Origin: Adiantum capillus-veneris
Taxonomy: Eukaryota; Streptophyta; Polypodiopsida; Polypodiales; Pteridaceae
Direction of reading: 5' to 3'
NCBI GenBank assembly: GCA_014529385.2
Contig: CM043959.1
Coordinates: 53,331,253 to 53,395,252, forward strand
DNA: 64,000 nt
The position numbers and the translations under genes were made by a program. The notes under the pieces were generated by a model. It saw only the letters and a program-made list of their open reading frames with translations. It had not been told where the DNA came from and searched no databases. Positions 1 through 9,890 of the stretch are shown in pieces (the stretch's first letter is position 1; each line of letters starts with the position of its first letter).

Positions 1-109
1 ATCAGCGATCATCTACACATCTATTGGATCGACAAGCCTGGTCCATGACTCAATCAAATAAATAATAAGGCATGTGTCTAAGGTGATAGGGTGTCCGTGA
101 GGGTTAACA
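1..109 (-). repeat. 3' LTR of Ty3-type element C (cut by window edge)
   Basis: This stretch matches 20251-20358 nearly base for base. On the minus strand both copies start TGTTAACCCTC. Here the TG start is preceded by a purine tract, so this is the 3' LTR; at 20358 it is the outer end of the 5' LTR. Only about 109 bases of the LTR lie in the window, so its length and left target duplication cannot be seen. I infer that all of 1-20358 is one element that received later insertions. Confidence 0.8.
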
Positions 110-122
110 TGCCCCCTTCCTG
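110..122 (-). other. terminal polypurine tract of element C
   Basis: On the minus strand this reads CAGGAAGGGGGCA directly before the TGTTAACC start of the LTR. A purine run immediately upstream of a 3' LTR is the plus-strand primer of LTR retrotransposons. Its position and polarity agree with the minus orientation of gag and integrase at 16-19 kb. Confidence 0.75.
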
Positions 123-437
123 ATGTAGATTCCATCCTCACAAGCTATTGAGATGAAGCCCGTTCATCGAGGTGGAAGAGCATCTGAGATTGAATGACCT
201 TAGCCTTCTTCAATCACTGCAAAATCAACCAAAATTGGCACAATAATTGCATTCTCATATACAATTAAAAAGCACATACAGTTGTAGGCACACAAATGGA
301 TTGGTAACAAAATATTAAACAATTTGTTAGCAGTAAACATTAAGCTATAATATAATCACAAACACATAAGCAATTGTAAAGGTCAAAAACTAAACAATTC
401 TAGGGTCGCTAATTTAACGATCGAAAGGCACTAGAGG
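123..437 (-). mobile_element. 3' internal remnant of element C
   Basis: This is non-LTR sequence of element C between its polypurine tract and the insertion point of element A. No clear reading frame is present. The last 70 bases before the tract resemble, loosely and by eye, the end of the third ORF of element D (about 49085-49130), which supports C and D being related. A pyrimidine-rich stretch ending TTTTGCAG lies near 219-235 on the minus strand and looks like a splice acceptor; use is unproven. Confidence 0.5.
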
Positions 438-442
438 TCAAC

Positions 443-2034
443 TGTAACATTTAATGGTCTAGTAACTTGTGTGTAGCGGAAAATAATATAGACTTAGTGA
501 GAATTTTATTAAGAATAGATTCCTAATGAGCATAGAAAGAGTGCTTGGATGGAGAGAGAGCAACAAAAGCATAACACCTAGTTAGATATGCATGAACAAT
601 ACTTCAAAAAGAGAGAGAAATTAAGCTATTGACAACAGTTAAGGACTAGATTTACATGGAGCCGGTCCCCCCTCACAAAAGGCTTTGTATTATATGTTTT
701 CCCCATCAAGGGAGACATTTTACAATACAATACTTGGTGTTTCTTCAATAACTTACTGGTGCAATGAAGATGGAAGCTTCAAGCACCAAGCCTATACTTG
801 AAAACACAACATCAGTTCCCTCATGGTCTCAGACCCAAGACCTCACACACCTTCGAAGATGGTGAGAGCTAGCGGGGTATGAGAGTAGATTGAGAGGAAG
901 AAGAAGTATTTTTATGAGAAAGAAGTATGTCTCCTCACATAATCACGCTTAATAGCTTAGCATAGCTTAGTAATTAGCATGCTTGAGGAGATGAGCATGC
1001 ATTGGAGCTTGGATCTTGGTTTGATTTGCATCACAAAGCCAAGAGTTGTTGGTGTAGGCCTCCCTTTTCAAAAGCCTGGAGAAGATGATAAGCTTTCCAT
1101 TAAAGCTTGGAGAAGAAGATAGTCTTATTTTCTTCACGCATGAGCTTGTGTGAGTGTGTGTGTGATAATACCATGCAAAAATCATCCCCCCCCCTCTCTC
1201 TTGGTCGACCCCTGTTGCTAATTCCTCTTGCTGGCCCCTCTTTGGCTCATGCTAGGCTTAGCCAATAAGAAATTAGAAGCATAACGGTTAGCCTTGTGAC
1301 ATGTGTCTCCCTTTCCCCTTTTGTGAGAGCTTTAGGTATTTAAATAAATCAATTAATCTCTCATTGGACCTCTTGGTCTTCTGGCCAATAAAAATAATGA
1401 AAGCCATTGGTGGGCTGTTGAATGCTCATTGGACTCCTTGGGAGACTGTCCATTAGTCTTGTAGAGAGCTTAATTTCTATTGGTTTTTTTTTTCAAGTTT
1501 TTTTAAATGAGTTAAACTAAATGTACTCTAGCCTAATTCTCATTGCTCCACCTCTATGGCCATTCAATAGGATTTGAATGCATCTTGGGGGCAACTGGGC
1601 TAGGAAGCTGACATGTGTCCACTATGCCCTTTGTGTAAAGGGATCTTGGACGAGTGTGTTTCTCTCTCATCCCCTACAAATATGGCTCGCCCCCTCCTTG
1701 ATAGGGATGTGGGAAGCCTTTTGAGTCTTCCCAAAAGCATCCAATTTTCCCTAAGGTTTGACCATTGAAGATTTCATTCAATTTTGGAACCTTAGCATTT
1801 GAAAGTATTAATGGGCTGAACCTTAGGGTCTTTGAAGCCCATTGATGCACATTTCTCTTTTGCAGATGGCTCCCCCTTTGGATCCCTATTTTCCCTCCTT
1901 TGGAACCCTACTATGAGTGATCTGCTAGCCTAACCAATATTCTAGCTTTTTCTCCCCTGGTACTTCCCCATATTAACTGATCAGTTTAACATGAGAAAAT
2001 CATTTAGGAGAATTAGATATTAGTTATTATGACA
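443..2034 (-). repeat. 3' LTR of element A
   Basis: About 1.59 kb. On the plus strand it runs from TGTAACATTTAAT to ATTATGACA, so in element polarity it starts TGTCATAA and ends TGTTACA. It aligns over its length with 6315-7920, 12452-14040 and 51030-52607. Unusually, TCAAC follows it on both sides (438-442 and 2035-2039), as if it were a solo LTR. It contains a short TG-repeat near 1147-1162 and runs of CCCCCCCTCTCTC. Confidence 0.9.
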
Positions 2035-2208
2035 TCAACTATTATTACCATGGGCAAGCTTCTCAATTCTCTCTGGTCAATTAAGCTGTTTAATTGCGAG
2101 AGCAAAGTATTTCATGTTCGAGGACTGACTAGAGGCTATACCTAGAAGACCTTGTAGTTAAGCTACGATAAAAGGAATTTCTTATGAAGTCATCGCATGA
2201 ATTATTAA
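2035..2208. repeat. duplicate of the external target flank, inside element A
   Basis: These 174 bases match the sequence that lies outside the other LTR of A: 7921-7958 joined to 14041-14179, about 90 percent by eye. They therefore derive from element C, not from A. The copy lacks element B. At 2208 it joins pol sequence of A abruptly. The best reading is that a recombination or break-repair event copied LTR plus flank and then joined into pol, removing integrase and the polypurine tract. Confidence 0.8.
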
Positions 2209-3758
2209 GAGCTTCTATCCCTTTTAGGGTAGACTGAATTCCTCTATGCCCCACATAGGGAGGAGCATGATATTCATACATTACTTTCTTACATAGTGAG
2301 TTAGTAATGTATAGTTTATTTCCATAGAGAAGATAACCATCTTGTAGGGTAAATGGTTCTTCTTTCTTCCCTAGTGCAAGGGCTAAAATCACATCTCTAA
2401 AATCGGGATCAATAGCGTACTCATCTATCATGGAAGATAGATCATTGTAAGTTGCTATGGAAACCGCATTCACTCTCGGTCGTCTTGAGAGTGCATCGGC
2501 TACTTGATTATGCTTGCCAACAACGTGAGCAATATGAAAATGAAATTGCCAAAGGAAATTTTCCCATCTCATTTGTTTTTCGGAGAGCTGGTCTGCGTCA
2601 TGAAGTAATCAAGGCTTTGGTGATCTGTCCGCAAAATCAACGGAGTCCTCAATAAATAGTGCTTCCACGAGTCTAAGGAATGTAGAACTACAAGGATTTC
2701 CTTTTTATATATGCCTAGAGCTTGCTCAACAGGGTCAAGCCCTTCTTGGAGCAAAACAGCTGCAAGGAAATCACCACAAGTGTCCCATTGGATCTCAAAT
2801 GGCTTTAAGAGATCCAGTAGTGTAAACACAGGTTGAGAGATAAGCTTTTCTTTAAGATTTTTGAAAGCATTGTTCTCCTTGGTGGCAGACCATGTATACC
2901 TAACGTTTTTCTTTGTTAAGTCATGAAATGGTCCCGCGATTTGTGAGAACTTTTCTATGAAGCGTCCATAGTATGCACACATACCTATAAAGCTTCTTAG
3001 CTCATGTAGATTCCTTGGATTAGGCCATCCTTTTATTACCTCTATCTTGATGGATCCATTTGGATGCCATCTTGAGAGATAATGTGACCTAAATATGGAA
3101 TCTCTTGTAAGAAAAATTCACTTTTCTTTCGATTAATATAAAGTTTATTCTCTTGTAAAACTTGAAATATTACCTAGAGATGTTGCTTGTGTTTGTCTAG
3201 TGAATTAGAGTAGATGATTATATTATCAAAAAACACTCCAGTAAAAGTTCGGTGAGGCCTGAATATCTTCTCCATCAAGCGGTTAAATGTGGCTTGTGCA
3301 TTAGTCAAGCCAAAAGGCATGACAATGTATTCGTAAAGACCAAACGTAGTGCAAAATTTGGTCTTTACAATGTCTTGATCAACTATCCTTATTTGATGGT
3401 AGCCACTTTTTAGGTCAATCCTACTGAAGTAGGTCGACCCTTGTAGCTTATCAAATAGGTCTTCTACTCGTGGAATGGGAAACCTATTTTTGATAGTGAT
3501 CTTGTTTAGTGCTCTATAGTTGACACAAATACAATATGTGCCGTCTTTCTTTTGCACTAATAAAAGTGGTGAACAAAATGGAGATGAGCTAGGTCTAACC
3601 ATGCCCTTCTCAACTAACTCATGCCCTTGCCGCATAATCTCCTCTTGTTGAGCTTGAGAAACTCTATAAGGAGGTTTATTAGGCGGTGAACTTCTTGGAA
3701 GAAGTTCAATTGCATGGTCATCATTGCCTCATTTAGGAGTTAGTTCACAAGGCATGTC
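2209..3758 (-). pseudogene. pol relic of A: reverse transcriptase and RNase H
   Basis: Ty3-type RT and RNase H in pieces. The RT part (3174-3635) shows SSPFCSP, QKKDGTYC, the FSRIDLKSGYHQIRI block and MPFGLTNA. The catalytic box reads FFDN where B has FFDD, so one metal-binding Asp is lost. A TAG at 3174-3176 interrupts RT. A one-base loss near 3048 shifts the frame before GMCAYYGRFIEKF. RNase H (2569-2982, then 2209-2572) keeps DTCGDFLAAVLLQ, LRTDHQS and VADALSRR. The frame ends at the abnormal junction at 2208 just after GIQSTLKGIE, the start of the integrase zinc region. The product would be inactive. Confidence 0.85.
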
Positions 3759-3759
3759 G

Positions 3760-4317
3760 TCAATAAAAACATCTTGAAATCCCTTGAGAAAATTGGATAA
3801 CTCTAATTCCTTGTGATTGTTTATTTTCTTTTGCTAAAGCATTAGGTTCACTTTGAGAATCTTTCACAAAAATCATGTACACGGAAACAGATCTCTTTAC
3901 CAACTTATTGAAAGCTTGCGTATGTACAATGGGTATTGTGTTACCCAACTCTTTAGCATCTATGTACATATCTTTTTCCCTGAACCTAAAGTAGATTTGC
4001 CTTTTAGGGAATTTAACATTGGCAGCCATGCGATCAAACCATGGTGCCCATAGGATTACATCCTCGTGCTTGAGAGAAAAGATAAAGAAATCCTCCTTGT
4101 CTACATAGCTGTGGACATGGAGACTCAATTTCCCAATTAAGGGGGTGACTGAGGCTTCTTGTCCCTTGAAAGCACCATTGACAGGTACGACATCTCCCAT
4201 CTCATAGGCTTGGAGGCCTAGCTTGGTGGCCAACTCTATGGATATGAAATTGTGAGTAGAACTAGGCTCAAAGAGAATAAAAGCATCATGTCTCTTACCT
4301 GTCCCCAAGCATGGCAT
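3760..4317 (-). pseudogene. protease relic of A
   Basis: A retropepsin-like region after the gag zinc knuckle. The active-site segment reads FILFEPSSTHNFIS, where B has FDPGSTHNFIS, so the catalytic Asp-Thr/Ser-Gly triad is lost. A C-terminal block DVILWAPWFDRM corresponds to ILGAPWFDRL in B. It lies in the normal gag-protease-RT order. No activity is expected. Confidence 0.75.
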
Positions 4318-5904
4318 AGAGGAGATCCTTTGTGGTGCGCATCCTCTTCTTGGATTTAGACCAAGGTAGCTCTAGGATGGTCATTTCGTGTATTCTTGTG
4401 GGGACAAGCACGATAAGTATGCCCTTTCTCTCCGCACTTGAAGCAGCAGTTATCTTTATGATAACGCTGTAGCTCTTCAGGAGAGAGTTTATTTTTGGCT
4501 TTATAAACTCCCATCTCCTTAGATTTGTTGTTGTTGGCGTTGCCTTTGGGAGATTTTTGGACATGGTCCTTCCCCTTAGGCTCATTATAGCAACCCTTCT
4601 TCTCCGTGGGCTTAAGATTTCTCTTAGTCCCTTGTTGGAAATTGATTCGTGAACCCACCGTGGTATGGTGTATGACTGTAGATATGGTGCGTGGCCTTTG
4701 GGAGTTGACATACTCTGCCATATCTTCAATTAAACCCACACAAAATTGTTGTTTTTGCTCTCGAAAATCCAGACAGTGGCTTTGAGATGTAAGTCCCAAA
4801 ACTTGTTTACATATTTGTGAATAGATTCGTAGGGAGCGAGCTTCAAATTTAGCCATTCATAGAGTACTTTGTCTTTGGCATCGGTAGCCAAAAAATGCTT
4901 CATGATGGAAGCACTTAAAGCTTTCCATGTTCATGGAGCTTCATCGTTTGCTCATAGGCTAGACCACCATTGCCTGACGGACTTTTGAAAATGCATAGCT
5001 ACATGGCGTAGCTTAGAGGACTCCATGAAGCCCTCATCTCCAAACACCACATCGAATTGTTGGATGAAGGCTAAGACTTTGTCCATAGCACCAAAGGTGC
5101 CATCGTAGGTAAGGAAAGAGATGTTCTTTCCTCCCTCTTTGAAACTTTTGAGCTTGGATGACCTCTTCCACGCGGCATAGGATTTCCTATGGCCTCTTCT
5201 TTTTGGTGGTTCGAAAGTTGCACCATCACTTTCTTCAGAAGAGGAAGAATTTGAGGAGGATGGAGAAGAGGATGGCCTCTTTCTCGCCTTTTTCTTCCCT
5301 TGTTCCTCCTTGTCTGCATCATCACTTTCTTCATAAGAGGAAGAGGATGAAGAAGATGGAGAAGGGGGTGACCTCTTTCTCGCCTTTTTCTTCTCTTATT
5401 TTCTCTCGTTCTTCTTTGAATTATGGTGTAGAGAAGTGGGCGATGGTCTTCTCCGTTTAGGGGGTGTTGGAGAGCATTTTACCCGCCGTCTTCGTGGAGC
5501 CATCTCCGCTGAGGTGGCAGGAGACTCACTTCTTTCTCGTTCTTTTGGTGGGGGCTCTACCATTGAAACTTGAGTTCTCCTTTGGGAAGGAGATGCGTCA
5601 TCATTTAGTAGATTTTTGAGCCCTTCGCACGGATCCTCTTCTTCTTCCCTTATCAGAGAGAAGCCTCTTTTGGAAGTCCCACAAGACGGCTTCCTAGGTA
5701 CTCTATCTTCTTGGTGGAGAGTTTGGAGAATTCCATGAGACGTAGCTGTCGTTGCACTTCACCTTGGAGGTATGGATTGCCCATGGCTTGTTGAAGCCTA
5801 GTAACAAGGTAATTGACAAGCATAGGGGCATCATTAGTAGCTTGTTCATTAGCAAAATCAAAGCTATCAACACTACTTTCACTCTCTTTACTATCGTCAG
5901 CCAT
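4318..5904 (-). pseudogene. gag relic of A
   Basis: The N-terminus starts MADDSKESESSVDSFDF at 5904. A frameshift follows in the first 100 codons, then an Arg/Ser/Lys-rich region around 5100-5500 and the capsid part with a TGA at 4931-4933 (context AP-stop-TWK). The nucleocapsid zinc knuckle CFKCGEKGHTYRAC lies near 4400-4445. The same TGA occurs at the matching codon of B. Gag forms the particle that packages element RNA; this copy is broken in several places. Confidence 0.8.
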
Positions 5905-6301
5905 TCTAACAAACTTTGGGTGTAAAACTTTTAAGTGTACATTGGCACTTCAAGACCTAGTTGCTACTCCTCTTAACCCCTTTAGAAAAGCACTCAAGCT
6001 TTTGTACCCGTGGCTAGAATATCACTAATTGCAAGGAATAGAAGAGAGGGTCTTGCACCACCAAAACAACACCGGCTCATGTCAAGCTTCTAATAGCTCA
6101 ATAGTGGTGTAGGAAAGCCCCGTAGGACTCCACTATTAAGACCATAAGCTCTCGACGGTGATGCCCCATTATCTGCACGAAACAAGTGCACTGTAAGGCT
6201 GAAAAATCCCTATTCTACTTACTCAATTGCAATTAATAATACAAACCATTTATAGTTAGCTTGAGGACCTCTCTTCTTGAGCAAGAAAAGAGAAACCTTG
6301 T
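5905..6301 (-). mobile_element. untranslated leader of element A
   Basis: Sequence between the primer-binding site and the gag start, matching 12022-12438 of element B with small differences. No ORF of interest. It contains TCAAGCTTCTAATAGCTC-type sequence shared with B. Confidence 0.7.
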
Positions 6302-6313
6302 GCTCTGATACCA
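6302..6313 (-). other. primer-binding site of A (initiator tRNA-Met)
   Basis: On the minus strand this reads TGGTATCAGAGC, one base inside the 5' LTR. This is the common plant site complementary to the 3' end of initiator tRNA-Met, which primes minus-strand DNA. It fixes 6315-7920 as the 5' LTR. Confidence 0.9.
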
Positions 6314-6314
6314 A

Positions 6315-7920
6315 TGTAACATTTAATCGTCTAGTAACTTGTGTGTAGTCGAAAATAACATAGACATAGTGAGCATTTTTTATTAAGAATAGATTCCTAA
6401 TGAGCATACCAAGAGATCTTGGATGGAGAGAGAGCGACAAAAAATAACACCTAGCTAGATAGGCATGAACAATACTTCAAAAAGAGAGAGACAAGAAGCT
6501 ATCGACAACAGTTGAGGACCAGATTTACATGGAGCCGGTCCCCCCTTCCAAAAGGCTTTGTATTATAGGTTTCCCCCATCGAGGGAGATATTTTACAATA
6601 CAATACTTTGTGCTCCTTCAATAACTTGTTGGTGCAATGAAGATGGAAGCTTCAAGCACCAACCTTACACTTGAAAACACAACATCAATTCCCTCACGGT
6701 CTTAGACCCAAGACCTCACACACCTTCAAAGATGGTGAGAGCTAGCGGGGTATGAGAGTAGATCAAGAGGAAGAAGGAGTATTCTTACAAGAAAGAAGTA
6801 TCTCTCCTCACATAATCACTCTTAATAGCTTAGCATAGCTTAATAATTAGCATGGTAGAGGAGATGAGCATGCATTGGAGCTTGGCTCTTGGTTGGATTT
6901 TCATCACAAAGCCAAGAGTTGTTGGTGTAGGCCTCCCTTCTCAAAAGCTTGGAGAAGATGATAAGCTTTCGATTTAGCTTGGAGAAGGATATAGTCTTCT
7001 TTTCTTCACACATGAGCTTGTGTGAGTGTGTGTGTGTGTGTGTGTGATAATACCATGCAAAAATCATCCCCCCCTCTCTCTCTTGGTCGACCCCTCTTGC
7101 TAATTCCTCTTGTTGGCCCCTCATTGGCTCATGCTAGGCTTAGCCAATAAGAAATTAGAAGCATAATGGTTAGCCTTGTGACATGTGTCCCCATTTCCCC
7201 TTTTGTGAGAGCTTTAGGTATTTAAATAAATCAATTAATCTCTCATTGGACCTCTTGGTCTTCTAGCCAATAGGAATCAGGCAAGCCATTGGTGGGCTGC
7301 TGAATGCTCATTGGACCCCTTGGGAGAGTGTCCAATAGGCTTCTCTAAAGAGCTTACTTTCTATTGGTTCTTTTTTCAAGTGTTTTTAAATGAATTAAAC
7401 TAAATGTACTCTAGCCTAATTCTCATTGTTCCACCTCTTTGGCCATCCAATAGGGTTTGAATGCATCTTGGGGGTAATTGGGCTAGGAAGCTGACATGTG
7501 TCCACTATGCCCTTTGTGTAAAGGGAGCTTGGAAGAGTGTGTGTGTGTTTCTCTCTCACCCCCTACAAATATGGTTCGCCCCCTCCTTGATAGGGATGTG
7601 GGAAGACTTTTGAGTCTTCCCACAAGCATCCAATTTTCCCTAGGGTTTGACCATTGAAGATTTCATTAAATTTTTGATTAGCATTTTGGAAGTCTTAATG
7701 GGCTGAACCTTAGGGTCTTTGGGCCCATTCATGCACATTGCTCTTTTGCACATGGCCACCCCTTTGGATTCCTATTTTCTCTCCTTTGGATCCCTACTGT
7801 GACCGGTTTGCCAACGTAACCAATATTCTAGCTTTTTCTCCCCTGGTACCTGCCCATATTAAATGATCAGTTTAACATGAGAAAATCATTCAGGAGAATT
7901 AGATATTAGTTATTATGACA
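6315..7920 (-). repeat. 5' LTR of element A
   Basis: About 1.61 kb, TGTAACATTTAAT to ATTATGACA on the plus strand. It is the partner of 443-2034 and differs from it by scattered substitutions and a longer TG microsatellite (about 7021-7046). It is followed by the target duplication TCAAC. Confidence 0.9.
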
Positions 7921-7958
7921 TCAACTATTAATGCCATGGCAAGCTTCTCAATTCTCTC
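7921..7958. mobile_element. element C sequence between A and B
   Basis: Thirty-eight bases of host element C. They start with the target duplication of A (TCAAC, 7921-7925) and end with that of B (CTCTC, 7954-7958). They continue after B at 14046. The same uninterrupted sequence appears at 2035-2076. Confidence 0.85.
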
Positions 7959-8130
7959 TGTAACATTTAATGGCCTAATAACTTATGTGTAGCGGAAATT
8001 AGCATGAACATAGTGGGCATTTCATTAGAATAGATTCCTAATGAGAATTACAAGAGTGCTTGGGTGGAGAGAGCAACAAAAAGCATAACACCTAGTTAGA
8101 TAGCATCAACAATACTTTCAAAAGAGAGAG
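7959..8130 (-). repeat. truncated 3' LTR of element B
   Basis: The 172 bases match 12452-12623 with about one mismatch, then break into integrase sequence at 8131. The outer end and the target duplication are kept; the inner end is deleted. Near-identity to the 5' LTR suggests a fairly recent insertion relative to A. Confidence 0.9.
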
Positions 8131-9890
8131 TCTTTTTGACAGGTATAAAATGAGCTTGTTTACTGAACCTGTCTACTATCGTCCATATTCCCGTATTCCC
8201 ATGGATAGACTTAGGCAATCCAAAGATAAAATCCATGGATATGCTCTCCCATGGTGAATTAGGGATTGGCAAGGGTTGAAGCAATCCAGGTTGCTTCCCT
8301 CTATCAAATTTTGTCTTTTGACATACCACACATTTGGTAACATACTCTTGTATGTTCACTTTCATGGTAGGCCAATAGAAATATGTTTCAATTCCCTTTA
8401 AGGTAGACTGAATCCCTCTATGCCCCGCATACGGGGGAGCATGAGATTCATACATTACTTTCTCACGCAGGGAGTTAGTAACGCATAGTCTATTGCCATA
8501 GAGAAGATAACCATCTTGTAAAGTAAATGGTTCTTCTTTCTTCCCTAATGTAAGGGCTGAAATCACATCTCTAAAATCGGGATCAATAGCATACTCATCT
8601 ATCATTGAAGATAGATCATTGTGAGTTGCTATGGAAACCGCATTCACTCTCGGCCGTCTTGAGAGTGCATTGGCTACTTGATTATGCTTGCCAGCAATGT
8701 GAGCAATATGAAAATGAAATTGCGAAAGGAAATTTGTCCACCTCATTTGTTTGTCGGAGAGCTTGGTCTGCGTCATGAAGTACTTAGGACTTTGGTGATC
8801 CGTTCGCAGAATGAAAGGAGTCCCCAATAAATAGTGCTTCCATGAGTATAAGGCATGTAGAACTGCAAGGAGTTCCTTTTCGTATATGCCTAGAGCTTGC
8901 TCAACAGGGTCGATCCTTCGGCTCTCATAGCCTATGGCGTGCCCTTCTTGGAGCAAAACAGCTCCAAGGCAATCACCACAAGCATCACATTGGACCTCAA
9001 ATGGTTTTGAGAGATCCGGATACCTAACGCTTTTCTTTGTTAGGCCATGTAATGGTCCCGCAATTTGTGAGAACTTTTCTATGAAGCGTCTATAGTATGC
9101 GCACATACCTATAAAGCTTCTTATTTCATGAAGATTCCTTGGTTTAGGCCATCCTTTTATTACCTCTAACTTGGATGGATCCATTTGGATGCCATCTTGA
9201 GAGATAATGTGACCTAAATACTGAATCTCTTGCAAGAAAAATTCACTTTTCTTTCGATTAACATAAACTTTATTCTCTCTTAAAACTTGAAATATTACCT
9301 AGAGGTGTTGCTTGTGTTCCTCCAATGAATTAGAGTAGATGATAATATCATCAAAGAACACTCCAGTGAAGGTTTGATGAGGCCTGAACAGATTCTCCAT
9401 CAAGCGGTTGAATGTGGCTAGTGCATTGGTCAAGCCAAAAGGCATGACAATGTATTCGTAAAGACCAAATGCAGTGCGAAACGCGGTCTTTACAATGTCT
9501 TGATCAACTATCTTTATTTGATGATAGCCACTCTTTAGGTCAACCCTACTGAAGTAGGCCGATCCTTGTAGCTTATCAAATAGGTCTTCTACCCGTGGAA
9601 CGGGAAACCTATTCTTGATAGTGATCCTATTTAGTGCTCTATAGTCGACACACATACGATATGTGCCATCTTTCTTTTGCACTGATAGCACAGGTGAGCA
9701 AAATGGAGATGAGCTAGGCCTAACCATGCCCTTCTCAACTAACTCATGCACTTGCCGCATAATCTCCTCTTGTTGAGCTTGAGAAACTCTATAAGGAGGT
9801 TTATTAGGCGGTGAACTTCCTGGAAGAAGTTCAATTGCATGGTCATCATTACCTCGTTTAGCTCACAAGGGATGTCGTCAATAAAAACAT
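8131..9890 (-). pseudogene. pol of B: RT, RNase H and partial integrase
   Basis: RT (from about 9760) has the FSRVDLKSGYHQIKI block, MPFGLTNA and an intact FFDD catalytic box, then a TAG at 9299-9301. After it come YLGHIISQDGI and MCAYYRRFIEKF. RNase H shows QCDACGDCLGAVLLQ, EKELLAVLHAL and LRTDHQS; the last acidic site is changed (VANALSRR, where A has VADALSRR). Integrase has an H2C2 zinc region (HAPPYAGH, CVVCQ) and the first core Asp (ISMDFIFG). The frame then runs across the deletion into antisense LTR and ends with LSFESIVDAI. Without the rest of the catalytic core it cannot integrate. Confidence 0.88.

Larger units (their letters stand above)
443..7920 (-). mobile_element. Ty3-type LTR retrotransposon A, rearranged
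   Basis: The element is bounded by LTRs 443-2034 and 6315-7920 and by the 5-bp target duplication TCAAC at 438-442 and 7921-7925. Order on the minus strand is 5' LTR, tRNA-iMet primer site, gag, protease, RT, RNase H, then an abnormal junction and the 3' LTR. Integrase and the polypurine tract are missing. The 174 bases next to the 3' LTR are a copy of the sequence outside the 5' LTR. The element sits inside C. It belongs to the same family as B and the solo LTR at 51030. All reading frames carry stops or shifts, so it cannot be autonomous. Confidence 0.9.

Noticed and set aside
7159-7260. Promoter elements in the A/B LTR family
   Set aside because: Only weak TATTTGTA-like matches were seen; none stood out enough to annotate.
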